64,000 bases of DNA. Source: Staphylotrichum longicolle (taxonomy: Eukaryota; Ascomycota; Sordariomycetes; Sordariales; Chaetomiaceae). The notes under the pieces were generated by a model. That model saw only the letters and a list, made by a program, of their open reading frames with translations. It ran no database searches and had not been told where the DNA came from. The position numbers and the translations under genes are program-made. The stretch spans positions 9,610,001 through 9,674,000 of the forward strand of contig JAHCVI010000001.1 in assembly GCA_019096155.1 (NCBI GenBank), given 5' to 3'. The first letter of the stretch is position 1. Each line of letters opens with the position of its first letter. Below are positions 12,049 through 22,885 of the stretch, piece after piece.

Positions 12049-13853
12049 CTACCCAACAACCGCATACCTCACCAGCCCCAACACCGCGCCCACCAAACAC
12101 GCCACAGGTGGACTCACCCCAAACCAACACCCCCCGACATAACTCGACGCCGTCACAACAACCCACCACGGATCCTCCGCCAGACTCGACCCCCTCTCCC
12201 TGCCCTCATCAATCCACCCAATCTGCCACAGCCGATACACCGCCGTATAGATCAGCCCCACGGCCGCGGCGTTGACGCCCCTCAGCGCGCTCTTCACCCA
12301 CCGCCACCCGCGGATCGCGCTCCACACCCCCATCGTCCCGTGCACCGTCCACAAGCCCGGCAGGAAAATCGCCAGGTACCCCAGCACGGCGCCCGCGGCG
12401 GCGGGGAACCCGCCGTTCGACGCCGCCAGCGCACCCAGGTAGACGGCGAAGTTGAAGTTCGGCCCCGGGAAGGACTGGATCAGCGCGAGGCCAATCAGGA
12501 AGTCGCGGGGCGAGACCCACCCCTCGGCGACGACGTACTCGCGCAGCAACGGGATGACGACGGGCCCGCCGCCGAAGATGATGGTGCCCGCCAGGTAGAG
12601 GTTGGAGAAGAGGCGGTAGAGGAGAGGAGGGGTGGAGAGGGTGCCGCGGAGGACCATGACGACGACGAAGGAGGCGAGGAAGAGGGCGATGATGGCGAGG
12701 CCGAGTTTCCACGTCATGTTGAGGGTCAGTTGGTGCGTGGTGGGGATGGTGCGCGGGGAGGAAGGGGTTTCTGGTTCTGGGACTTCTTGTTGTTGTTCTT
12801 GGGAAGGGAGGTTGGCGTCTTGGTTGGTGACGGGGAGGCGATGGCGGGTTGACTTGGTGGATGCCGGGCGGGAGAGGGTTGGCTCGGCGGGCTGTTGGGG
12901 GGTGAGTTCGAAGTCGTCGCCTTGCTCTGCCTCTGGCTCGGCCGTCCTCTCGCGCCGCTTGCCCCTGGCGCGTCTAGGTAACCCGAACACCCACTTCACG
13001 GGGCCGTGGAGCCAGCGGAAGTCATAGACGACGGAAATAATACCCGCAACCAGCATCAGGAGGGGGAAGTACCACAACGCGTTGTACAGCAACCCGGCAG
13101 CGGCTCCGAGGAACACCAGCAGCCGCGTGAGCCTGTCGGTGATGGCCTTTTCCGCCAACTGCACCGCAGCGAGGGCGATGATGCCCACAGTAGCGGCGTT
13201 GAGGCCGGACAGCAGAGCATATACGGCGCGCGGGAGGGTCTCGTTAATGTTTGATACCCCGACGGCGAGGCCAAACATGCCCAGCGCGGCGGGCAGACTA
13301 GTTCAGGGGTCAGGGCTTGTCCCTCCTCGGGAAACAGAGGGAACAGACTTACCTCCAGATGAAGAAGCCCAGCACGGCCGGCAAGAAGCCGTCATGGATC
13401 AAGTTGATGCAGTACAGCATCTTGGTGCTGCCAGGGCCCGAAAAGGCCTGGCAGACGCTGAACAGCTCTTGGTACTGCCACGCCCCCACAACGACTCAGC
13501 CACTTACTCCTTCATGTCACCAAGAGAGAGAGAGAGGCGCTCGTCATAACTCACCACCTGCTCGTCGATCCATTGCAGTTTCGTCACAAACTTGTCATGA
13601 AACTACAACCACGGTCATCGTCAGCAGTTCGTTCCCAACCCGTGACAGAGACGAAACAACAACCCCCCCCCCCCCCCAAAAAAAAAGAAAAGAAAGAAAA
13701 GAAAAGGCATACAATCTTGAAGTGCACCGGCGGCCCGCCGAACGAGGTGAAGCCGAGATACCACGTCTCCCGGATTGTGTTCCACAGCCTGGGAGTCAAG
13801 TTCCACTCAGCGAGCGCGTCCCAGTTGGGCGACCAGCGCGTTTTGACGCCCAT
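12049..13853 (-). CDS. ChrA-family chromate ion transporter, two fused CHR domains
   Basis: CHR proteins move chromate or related anions across the plasma membrane. Four exons on the minus strand (13853-13713, 13602-13555, 13474-13353, 13297-12049) give 519 residues. The first CHR domain (about 30-205) shows FTSFGGPPVHFK and CQAFSGPGSTKM; the second (about 300-519) repeats the signature as GGGPVVIPLLREYVV and QSFPGPNFNFAVYLG. These G-G-P and P-G-P motifs are the hallmark of the family. Multiple hydrophobic helices occur in both halves. A hydrophilic Gln/Pro/Ser linker (about 210-300) with RRARGKRR joins them and should be cytosolic. The second half lacks an obvious Gly-rich start loop duplicated by indels, so both halves seem intact. 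Intron 1 contains an extreme poly-purine/pyrimidine run. No metal-responsive site was identified. Confidence 0.92.
13660..13706. repeat. C-tract followed by A-rich tract inside chrA intron 1
   Basis: Plus strand shows an uninterrupted C run of about 16-17 followed directly by nine A and a GAAAA-rich tail. On the gene's strand this is T-rich then poly-G, occupying almost half of the 110-bp intron. Confidence 0.85.
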
Positions 13854-15031
13854 GTTTGACGATCTGAGGTGCGATGTCGAGCGCTCGTTTGTTGGTAGGA
13901 TGAGGCAGGTTGGTTGGCTTTCCGGGGTGTCGATGAACGCGTATTCCGAGATTCAGGGGAACAAGAGTACCAAAGTCTAAACCAGAGTTGGGGACAAACT
14001 TCGATCAAGCTGGGCCAGGCTTGAGCTGAGCTGAGTTGAGTTGAGTTGAGTCGAGCTCCAACCCTCATCAACCGAGCATCACTTGAACGGTGTGTTGGGA
14101 CTCCTCAACCCTCACATACCAAGTATTGCCCTTCTAATAGACAACCTCCTCCCTTATACGCAAGTCTCTTCCACAAGGATCAACAATTCAAATTTCCGTC
14201 AAGTTCTCACCTCTCCACCACCGTCGGCGAGACAAAGAGGGAAAAGAAGAAAGGAGCAAGCCCACGGGTCTTCCCGCGCCAAGGTCTTGGGATAAACCCC
14301 ATTGGCCTCTCCCATCAGCACGCCAGCGCACGTGGGCTCAGATCTTGCGCACTGCTCATTTCACGCTGCGCTCGCCCACTCAAGCCCATGCCGACGTCCA
14401 TTCGATTAGGCACGTACTGTGCTATGAACCGTACTTCGTACGTTTTGTCCGATTGAGATGTCCCCCTGACGTAGACCGCACACAATCGACAGACACATGG
14501 ATCCAGGGATCAGATATCTTGTATGACCCCAGCAAAAACCGACACACTGTTTCTGGAGGCTGCGTGTCTGTGTGCAAGATACTTTCCGTCCTCCTTCCTC
14601 CCCTTTCCCCCCTTCCCCCCCTTCCCCTTTTTTTTTCCCCCAAGCCAGTCCAAGCCAGTCCGGTCCAGCCCAGCCCGTATGCCTTCCGTCCATCGTTGGT
14701 AAGTAGGTAGTAATACAAGGCTGTTATGTTCAACGCATGCTGTCCTCGCAAAACCCGTCCCATATTAAATGACCCTCCGCTGTTCAGTTCCCACCAAAAA
14801 CCAAAAACGCCCGCCATCCCCCCCAAGGAAAACCAAGAGATTTCCGCCCGTTTGGTCTCGACCGAACACCATCCATGCATGTTGTGCTATGTCGCCCCCT
14901 CCCCCCATTTCCCCCATTTTATGCTCCGATCCATCCCCCTCCTCCCCAGTGAACCTGCCACGAGGAGAATGCCCCAAATGCTGAAATTCCCATCTTTAAC
15001 ACCATCAACTCACACAGGGCCAGGTGCCGGC
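13854..15031. other. intergenic region: chrA promoter and downstream end of the Zn2Cys6 gene
   Basis: About 1.2 kb. A pentanucleotide TTGAG/CTGAG repeat at 14018-14052 lies some 170 bp upstream of the chrA start. A C/T-rich run with a T8 tract is at 14590-14640. No coding frame with a recognisable product was found. Confidence 0.5.
14018..14052. repeat. TTGAG/CTGAG pentanucleotide repeat
   Basis: Seven or so copies of a 5-bp unit in tandem upstream of the chrA start codon. Confidence 0.75.
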
Positions 15032-18000
15032 TCAGTGCCGCTTGACAGGCGGCATATGCCCATCATAGTCCCACGCCCGCTTCAGCCCGCCCTCGTACAC
15101 GCTGGCCACCGACTCCTGCCACATGGCCGGGGTCACAAACGGCTGCACCGGCGCGGCCGGATACGGCGGGATCGGCATCTGGGACGTGGCCCGCATCTGG
15201 CCCGGCACGGCGTGCATGTCCTGCAGCGCCGACGCTTCCACGCCCCCCGCGGGGCCGACGCCCAGCGAGCTGGTCTGCGCCGCGACCGACGGCGGCGAGG
15301 GCTGCACCTGCGGCGCGCCAAACGACGTATTCCACTGGCTGTGGCAGGCGGTCAGTTTTCCGCGTCCCTCGCTTTCAACGCTTCAACTGTTGTGTGGGGC
15401 AAAGAGCGACTTACTCAAAGATGCGCGACGGGTTCCAGGCGGGCGCCTCCGACAATGGTAACGACTGCGAGACACCGGACGCCTGAGAGCCGTGAACCGA
15501 AGCCATCGTGGTTAGTGATTGTACGACAGGCGAGTCACCTTTGGTGTCCAGGGCGCCGACCGAGACGGGTGTGAGGGGGTGGCTGGTGTAACTAACTTGC
15601 GAGTGCGGCATCTGCGAGTCCAGTTGCCGACCGGGCGGGCTCGGGTGCGTTGCCGAGTGCGGGCTGCCGTAGGGGAACGTGGGTTTGAGGACGAAGGGCT
15701 TCCGGATGTCGGCCGAGAAGGCCTCGCGGACCGAGTCGATCTGCTTCTGCATGTCGGGCATGGGCCACGAGCTCATGACCTTCTCCAGGATCCTCATGTG
15801 GCGTGTAAAGTAGTCCCTGGCCTCCATGTTCAAGTCTGGATCCGGCGATGTTATCGCCACCTAGGAAAGGAGTCAGCTTCACCCAGGCTCAAATATACCC
15901 GTTTTGGGTAATAACACACCAAGTGTAGTACGATGCAACCGAGCACCGCATAGATGGTAAAATTGATCCCCCGTTGCATCGACACGAGCCCGTTCAGTCC
16001 GAATGAACCAATCACCGCTTCCTGGAGCCTGCAGAGCATCTTGGCTGCGTTGTAAGATACCACCATGTGCTGTTTCCATTGCCCGCCAGGGCCTGATGGC
16101 GACAAGACCGCCAGCTGGGGTCTGTTGAAGAGAATGATGGACAGGTAGTAGTAGGAATGGAGGTTGCCGACAAATGCCGAGGGTATCCAAGGAGGTGACC
16201 CGTCAGCCGGGTAGCTGATAGTCAAATCGGCGGGAAGTCCCGCCAGCCAGGCGTTGAGAGACGGATCCAGCTGGACAAACTCGGGATTGATGCCCCATTC
16301 CTTGCTCTTTTTGAGTCGCCCATAGGTCCTCGCCATGCGGCCAACGGGGCGAACGATCCTGGCGAGATACGTAAAGTTGCGTGATACGTGATATTCCGAC
16401 TCGTCGCTGTTCGGCAGTGGCCTCGGGAGATTAAAATCGACGGAATCTTCTTCGACGTGGAAATCGGTCCGGCCTGTTCAACTGTAAGCTTTCCCGTCTT
16501 GGCCGTGTGCCTATCGTGAGACGTACCCTGTGGAGATCCAATCATCAACTCGACCACAAACAGCGTCTGCCAGATCCTCGTCTTCAGAGCGCAGTCCGCC
16601 GGGCTCCCGCCGCAGGACCTGCCGGCTTGGTGTTCCGCGAAGTGCTCGTCCAACCCCAGGTCCTTGGCGAGTTGAACGCATTGCACAATGCTCATCCATG
16701 ACCGGTAGTAGTAGCCCTTTTTCGGCGCGGATTCCCTAGCCTTCAAGAGAATCATCAACGCCTGGAGCGTGCTCAGTCTGGGCACGTCCATGAACGAATC
16801 GGCATGCCCTGTAGATGTCAGTCCCAGTCTCCAGAACGTCGATTCGCGGTGATCGGGGGATGGATCCTACGTGTTGCGAGCGCCAACCATTGTTGACCCT
16901 GTGCAGGCTCGTCCGCGAGCCGACCAGCAATGGCAAACATTGCCTCTAGTAGAAGGGGAGAAATCGACTCTCTCTTGTTGTGCCATTGATGGTAAAAGTA
17001 GCTCTTGTCCAGAACGGGGACGTAGGGATGAGCATTGACAAAATAGAGATCGAGGTAATGAAGAACCGTGTCGTCGTCTGGCATCAACTCTGGCGGGATG
17101 CGAATCTTGGTCCCCGGACCCGTCGTGAGCGGCGGCAACAGTGTCTTGTATTCGTCTCCATCCTCGACAGCCGGCTCTTCGTCTCTCGTGGATTGCATTT
17201 TGCTGTTGAGGTAGGGTGCAGTCCCCGCCTCGTTGACCTTGAGAGAACCCAGGAGATCGGCGAGATCTTGCTGAGCGTACTCGGAGTACGTGTCTTCCGG
17301 AGAGCCTGGATTCGGGGCATGCTGCAGTGGGGGGGTCGGAAACGCCGCAGTCTGAGCTGCGTACTGCTGGTCGACCACACCGGGAGGGTGGTGATGCACA
17401 GGGGCGTACTGGAGGTTGTGCGCGACGGGCTGAGGTTCGGCATACTGCGGGGGATACAGGCCAGACGTGTCCTGATACGAGGTCTGCGGTGGGTAGATGG
17501 GCCCTGACTTTGGCGCATGAGCTAGAAGTTGCTGGTCCTGCAGGGCCAGTTGCTGTCTGAAATTATCCGGAACATGCTGAGACTCGAACTGGGATTGCGG
17601 CGGCTCGTAGACCTGGGAGTCGGCGCTGTCGAACCCGTTCGGGCGGACGCAGTGCAGCTTGAGACGGATGCATGCAGCGCAAGGCCAGGTGTTCGTCGTC
17701 GCTGCATCGCATTTGATCTTCCTCCTCCGACATCCCTCACATGCCCTCATCACTATTCGTCCTAGTCAGCTCATCACTCAAGTCATGAAAAGAAACGGCC
17801 GGACTGGGCGCATACCCTTCAGCCGCTTGTGTCGGTTGTGCTCATCGACGAAGACATAATCTAAGGGACACACAAGTCAGAACCGAGACCAAAGACCAAC
17901 GGACAGAGCCCACAATGAAGCGCACTTTTTTGTGTCTCACGCGGCTGTTGCTGGTAAGCTGGCGGCGCAAAGGAGAAGGAGCCCATTTGTGAGGTCTGAG

Positions 18001-18034
18001 GGAGCAACCTGCGTGCTGTGGGATCGTTGGACAT
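15032..18034 (-). CDS. clr-1: Zn2Cys6 transcription factor with fungal-specific domain, CLR-1/ClrA-like
   Basis: Seven exons on the minus strand (18034-17941, 17860-17816, 17761-16871, 16808-16527, 16473-15920, 15860-15415, 15338-15032) give 872 residues. The binuclear zinc cluster has its six cysteines at 54, 57, 64, 74, 77 and 84 (CEGCRRRKIKCD, WPCAACIRLKLHC), preceded by YVFVDEHNRHKRLKG coded by a 45-nt exon. A Gln/Pro/His-rich region follows, then the fungal transcription factor middle domain (about 270-630: VLDKSYFYHQWHN, LLLEAMFAIAGRLADEP, YYRSWMSIVQCVQLAKDLGL), a Ser/Pro-rich tail and a C-terminal block WQESVASVYEGGLKRAWDYD. From memory these segments match the cellulase regulator CLR-1/ClrA lineage; the zinc-cluster class is certain, the orthology is inferred. 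If right, it activates cellulase genes and clr-2. The start at 18034 is the first ATG in frame. Confidence 0.75.
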
Positions 18035-21000
18035 CTTGGAGCGCTGTGTGGCTGGCACGTACGCTCACGGCGGCGCGCTGATATGAAAGAGAAAACTGGT
18101 GACGGCTGGACATTCAGGTCATGTGTCGCGTGCAATCGGACCGGCGTTGCTGTTGCTTGCCTGTGAACGCGTCTCGGACTCTCGGCGGCAGCGAGGTCGT
18201 CGGCGCGCAGCAAGAGGCGCTCTCGTCGAGCGATGCGGCAACAGGCACAGAGGGTTCGGCCAGTGGGACGTTGTGGATGTGCAGCGGGTTTTAGCAATGC
18301 GCGTCCCGGCTGGATCTCCCCGGTCAGCAACCGCAGCGAATGAGGAAGCCCAGACGGTCGCCCGGGGACTCCTTGTGAGCGAAGGATAACCCTGTTCAAG
18401 GGGACTCTCGCCCGTCTGAAGAGGACCGGGCCAGGGCTTGCACACACGTCTGGTCAAGGTCCGAAAGTGTGCAGTTGCGAATGCAAGTTGAGAGAGGGAA
18501 CCCGAGGTGCCGGCGAAGAGAGAAGCCAACACTGCAACCGAGTTGCTAAGGCACCGGGCTTGAGGCCAATATGAGATCGTCGTTGGAAGATTAAAGGAAA
18601 GACTGGAAGAAGACGTCCGGGTCCAATATCTTTGATCGTGCTTGGGCGGTTTCGAAGGTCTTCGTCTTGCGTCTCACCGCTGGGGAGTCCTGCGGTATGT
18701 GTGCAAAGGGATATCGTGTATGTACGGAAACTATGGGGTTGTCAAGATATTGGCCGTTGAATGCTAAGCGTCCTGCTTGCTTGCGGGCGTGCCTCGCATT
18801 GACGCCATGTCCGTAGCATAAAGAGGCGTGCTTGCGGGCGGTGATGAGTGACAAGAAAGCTCAGATCAGGTGCTGCATGTCCAAGATGTGGTCATTTCCA
18901 AAGGCAGTGGATGGTGGGGAGTCGGGTTGATGCGCTAATTGAGGAGGCTGCCAAAGCTCCATCCACCAGACAGGGGGAGAGCGCAGGGGGCGGCGGCGGC
19001 GGAGGGGGGTAAGGTTTGGGGGGTGCTGGAATCAAGGAGCCGCCTGTCCGCCCACCTCCCGGCTTCTCTCGAAGGCGACATGGAAGTGACTGGGGTGCAG
19101 CCCCTGAGATCCCTGCATGGTTTCCGCAAAGCACGAACACGGCCCGATATCATCACAACGTTCGACCCAAGCTCGTGGTGCCATTGTTGCCGCTCAGTGC
19201 CGCAGCTGCCGCTGGGTTTGTCCCCGCAGTGTCCTGTCCTTATTTTCCCGCAGTGCCACGGCAGATTTCCAGTTTCTCCGCTTCACTAAACGCCGATCCC
19301 GATGCCCTGGCACCCGTGGATAGCAGCAGAAACCGGATTCCACACCCCCTTGGTCCTGGCGTGGAGGCTCGGTACCTCAGGCCCCTGTCAACTGCCGCCG
19401 TGTCTGCATAATCGTCTGTGATACCACCACGTCTTGCGGTACCGCTAAGTGTACATCATGTAGGTTCGTGCGCTGCGTGGGACGGTAACTTTGGCCAAGG
19501 CTGGGTGGAGAGCCAAGGTGGTGACATGCCACGCGTCTGCCAGGTCAAAAGCCAAGCAGGGCCGTCCTGCCCTTGTTGGCGGACGTGCGATCGCATGGCA
19601 GCATGCCAGCGGCACGGGGGACGTCTCCGTTGCCGTTGGTTTCTCATGGGGGTGGGGGAGCGCCAGGTCGCACGGCATTCTCTCCTCCGTACGCGTGGCA
19701 AGTTTGGTGCAAAGCTCATAGATAAAGACGAATTGCGCCCCTGGAAGGGCAGAACCCACCGAAGCGCGCCGCCGTTCTGTGCCTGGGTGCTGCATTCTTG
19801 ACGTCTTGGCGCTGTGTTCGTCGCTTCAACCATCAAAGAGATGAGAACGCTAATGTGGAATCGACCATCCGGGTGTCCATTCCGGCAAATGAGAGATGCA
19901 GGAGGCTTCTTGCGTCAACACCTCAGGCCCTGAAACCCTCTCATCGCGATGTCTTCTCCCCATGTGGAGGCGGTTCACATCTCGTGCCCCTGACGCGTCG
20001 CTGTGAACGCTGAAACACTTTTCCGGCTTCTTCAAACAAGCAGCGTACCAATCTCTGGTCGGCTCGGAGTCGGGTCAGCATGGGGAGGCGCGCTCGATGC
20101 TAGTGAAGTCTGAGGCCAACACTGATGCACGGGATGACACTGGTTGGCCGTGAAGAATCATATGGTTCATACCCACAACCCATCATTCGTAGATATGGAG
20201 TCGGCCTCGATTTCCCCGGACTCCGGAGACATTTGGAGTCTTGCCAGCCCCCGGCACGCCTCCTTGCTGGAAATCCTGGTCGAGGCTGTCAGTGAGCAAT
20301 CTTGGATTGGAAGGTCGGTCTGGACCAACGGTCCTAAGCGGACCAGTCCTGGTCCCTGAAAGCACAATCCTGGGCGATTCTGTCCCTCAATGCAACGCAG
20401 TTCTTCGATAGCTTGCATGAAAGGAGCCACCTTTGATCTGAATGACGCCGAAAGTGGCGGCGTCTAGCAGAGCCCAACCGAACACGCGGCGCCGAGGCCA
20501 GTAGAGAACAGTCGAGTTCTTTTCCTAAATGACGGCTTCCCTCTGCTGTTGGCTCGATCGCTGCCGTGGGCATCGCCAATACCACGCCATGCCCGACCCT
20601 GTCGATCCCTTGTTTGTCACATGCTCGAGTTCTGTGAGACACGAAAGAGTGGGGTAAGGCAAAATACCGCAGGATGCCGAGGGAAAGGAAAGGAGGGGGT
20701 TATTCCGCATTCACCGCCATGACCTTTGTGGCGTCGGTGAGCGTTGCTTCCTGCCTCCTTCGATGACGACGAGAGAACTCGAGAGGTGCATGGAGAGGAG
20801 TCAACATCAAGCGGGGTTGTCGAGATGGTGCGCGGCCTGTCCAACGAGAAGAGATCAGATAACCCACTCAGGGATCACCCATGGCGTTCCGATTGTCTCC
20901 ATGACCTGTGGGAAGGAACGTGGAGTGGTATCCGTTTCCAAGACCAGAAGGTAGGAGAGAGACGAGAGAAACCAGAGACCACGGGGGTGGTGTTCCCCAA

Positions 21001-22139
21001 AGCTCGGTTCCCACTGGGCCGAGATGAGTGTTTGGACCGGCGATCCCAGGGGACCATGCGAAAACGTGCCCGACAAGAAAATTGGACGGAGGACGACGGG
21101 AAGCGAGCAGAAGAATCCGCGAATCCGGAACGCCGGGGCGGCAGATGCAGGCACAGGCAGGCCGTCCTCCACGAGGACATGAATTTAAGGTTGGAGATCA
21201 CGGACGTGAAGTCTCTTTCTGCTGTCCCATCGCATCTCCCCAGACCTATTGTAGAAACAAGTCCGAGAGATGCTGCGTCATTACCGCCTTAAACGTGGGG
21301 ATGGAGGACACGGGTCGGGAGCCGTGGGTGCCAAGCACATCGCTGCTGCTGGTGTTCGCTCGTGTTCGCCCGTGGCTTCGACGCAGGGATCGCGGCGCCC
21401 CACGCGGCTTGGTCGGGATCTTGCCGAACCCCATGTCTTACATACAAGATGCATGAATGTGCGATTTCGCTCTCAGGGTTGGATGGGATGAAATTTCGAC
21501 AAAATGGAACTCGGCAGACAATAGTTCGAAACCTAATCTGTGGCTACCCCGGGATGAATAGACTGTGACGACAAATTGAGAGAGGCGCTAGCTTGTGTTG
21601 AGCGACATAGTTTCCTAATTGATGTTGCCGAGGCACAACGGTCGGTCTTGATGGGCACTGCAGGAATAGTGTATGGTCGAAAGAAAACAGCATTTCCGGA
21701 AATGATGATTTTGTGGGACAGGAATGCCGGGCTGGTCGCGAGAAGGCACTTGCCGCACGCGATCCCGTGAGATACCATGTTGTTGCAGGTTGGTGGACAG
21801 TGCTCCCGCAGCTGCCTGTCGAGCCCTGTTGATTTGCGCTGGGTGGGCCGGGCGTGGGGCATCAGTTCCCTCGCTTGGGTGCAGGATGATTAATAAGCAG
21901 GACCGGTGACGGCCAAATCGATTGCTCATCGTCAACGGAGGAAGTGGCAACCGCTTCATCAATCAAATCAAACAGCCTGGAAGCTGCGTTCAGGTTTCAC
22001 CAGAGAGTCACCTCGTACCCGAACCAATTCAATCTTGACATCTTCCTCATCTCCACAGCAACACTCCCTTACCTACGCAGAAACATCCCCCCCGGCCCGA
22101 CTACCCTGAGCGCTGACAGTTTGTGTGATCTACGCCAAG
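18035..22139. other. 4.1-kb gene-free region between divergent clr-1-like and cia2 genes
   Basis: No frame in this stretch has a recognisable domain; the longest, 182 codons at 20744-21292 (+), begins at TTG and looks random. Composition is mixed and not AT-rich, so repeat-induced mutation of a dead transposon is not suggested. A G-rich stretch lies at 18973-19025. The region most likely holds the long promoter and 5' UTR of the regulator gene plus the cia2 promoter; unrecognised non-coding RNA is possible. Confidence 0.5.
18973..19025 (+). repeat. G-rich stretch with several G runs
   Basis: Plus strand carries successive runs of 5, 5, 6 and 8 G separated by short spacers including a GGC repeat, about 0.95 kb upstream of the clr-1-like start codon. 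It could fold as a G-quadruplex; this is inference. Confidence 0.55.
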
Positions 22140-22885
22140 ATGGAGAGGGATCTTGACAACGCCAACCCCACAATCCTGAGTGTTTCGCAGTTGCCCTCCA
22201 GGAGGCGAAAGGGTCTCGCAACAAGGCGTGGCCCTGATTCCAAGTGCGACAGCATCGTCTACCCCAAGCAGCACTGGCCCTACGGGTCCGGCTCGTCGTC
22301 CGATGAGGATGGAGACTGCGAGGAGGAGCCTGTGGATGAGCAGGATATCTACGGTAGGTGCCGCCATCTCGGATCTGGCAGAGTTTCACCCTTGCCAAAC
22401 AACAGGGGTTTCCACCCCCCGTCGAATGCCTTCAGTTTTTCTCCAACAGCCGTTGCACGCGACTCTCTCTCTCTTCCCTGCCCTTGAATTGTGACTGATG
22501 CCTCATAGATCTGATTTCTACCATCTCGGACCCTGAGCACCCACATACTTTGGGCCAGCTGTCTGTGGTGAGGCTGCCAGACATCCATATAAGCCCATCG
22601 CCCACTGAGCTGCCCACCCCGGACTCTCTCCTCACGGTTTTGGTCGAGCTCACGCCCACCATCAATCACTGCTCCCTGGCGACCGTCATCGGCTTGGCCG
22701 TGCGGTGCAGGTTGGAGCAGACGCTGCCACCCAACTATCGTGTCGACGTCAGGATGAAGGATGGAACCCATGCCCAAGATGACCAAGTCACCAAGCAGCT
22801 GGGCGACAAGGAGAGAGTTGCTGCCGCTCTCGAAAACGACACGCTTCAGCGCATGGTGGATAAGATGCTTGAGACGTGTGCGTGA
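22140..22885 (+). CDS. cia2: MIP18-family cytosolic Fe-S cluster targeting protein (Cia2/CIAO2)
   Basis: Cia2 works with Cia1 and Met18 in the CIA targeting complex, delivering Fe-S clusters to nuclear and cytosolic apoproteins such as DNA polymerases and helicases. Two exons (22140-22353, 22509-22885) give 196 residues. The start MERDLDNANPTI matches the usual N-terminal NANPT motif of the family. After an acidic Ser/Asp/Glu loop, exon 2 begins DLISTISDPEHP (the D-P-E-x-P signature of DUF59) and continues with INHCSLATVIGLAVRCRL, where Cys126 is the conserved reactive cysteine. The C terminus KERVAAALENDTLQRMV is also typical. The intron is 155 bp, longer than average. A second ATG at 22125 upstream would be out of the conserved start and was not used. 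Confidence 0.93.

Noticed and set aside
20744..21292. 182-codon frame upstream of cia2
   Set aside because: Begins at TTG, composition is random-looking and rich in Arg/Glu; no homologous motif.
21490..21560. tRNA-like B-box (GTTCGAAAC)
   Set aside because: No matching A-box and no T-arm or acceptor stem pairing around it.
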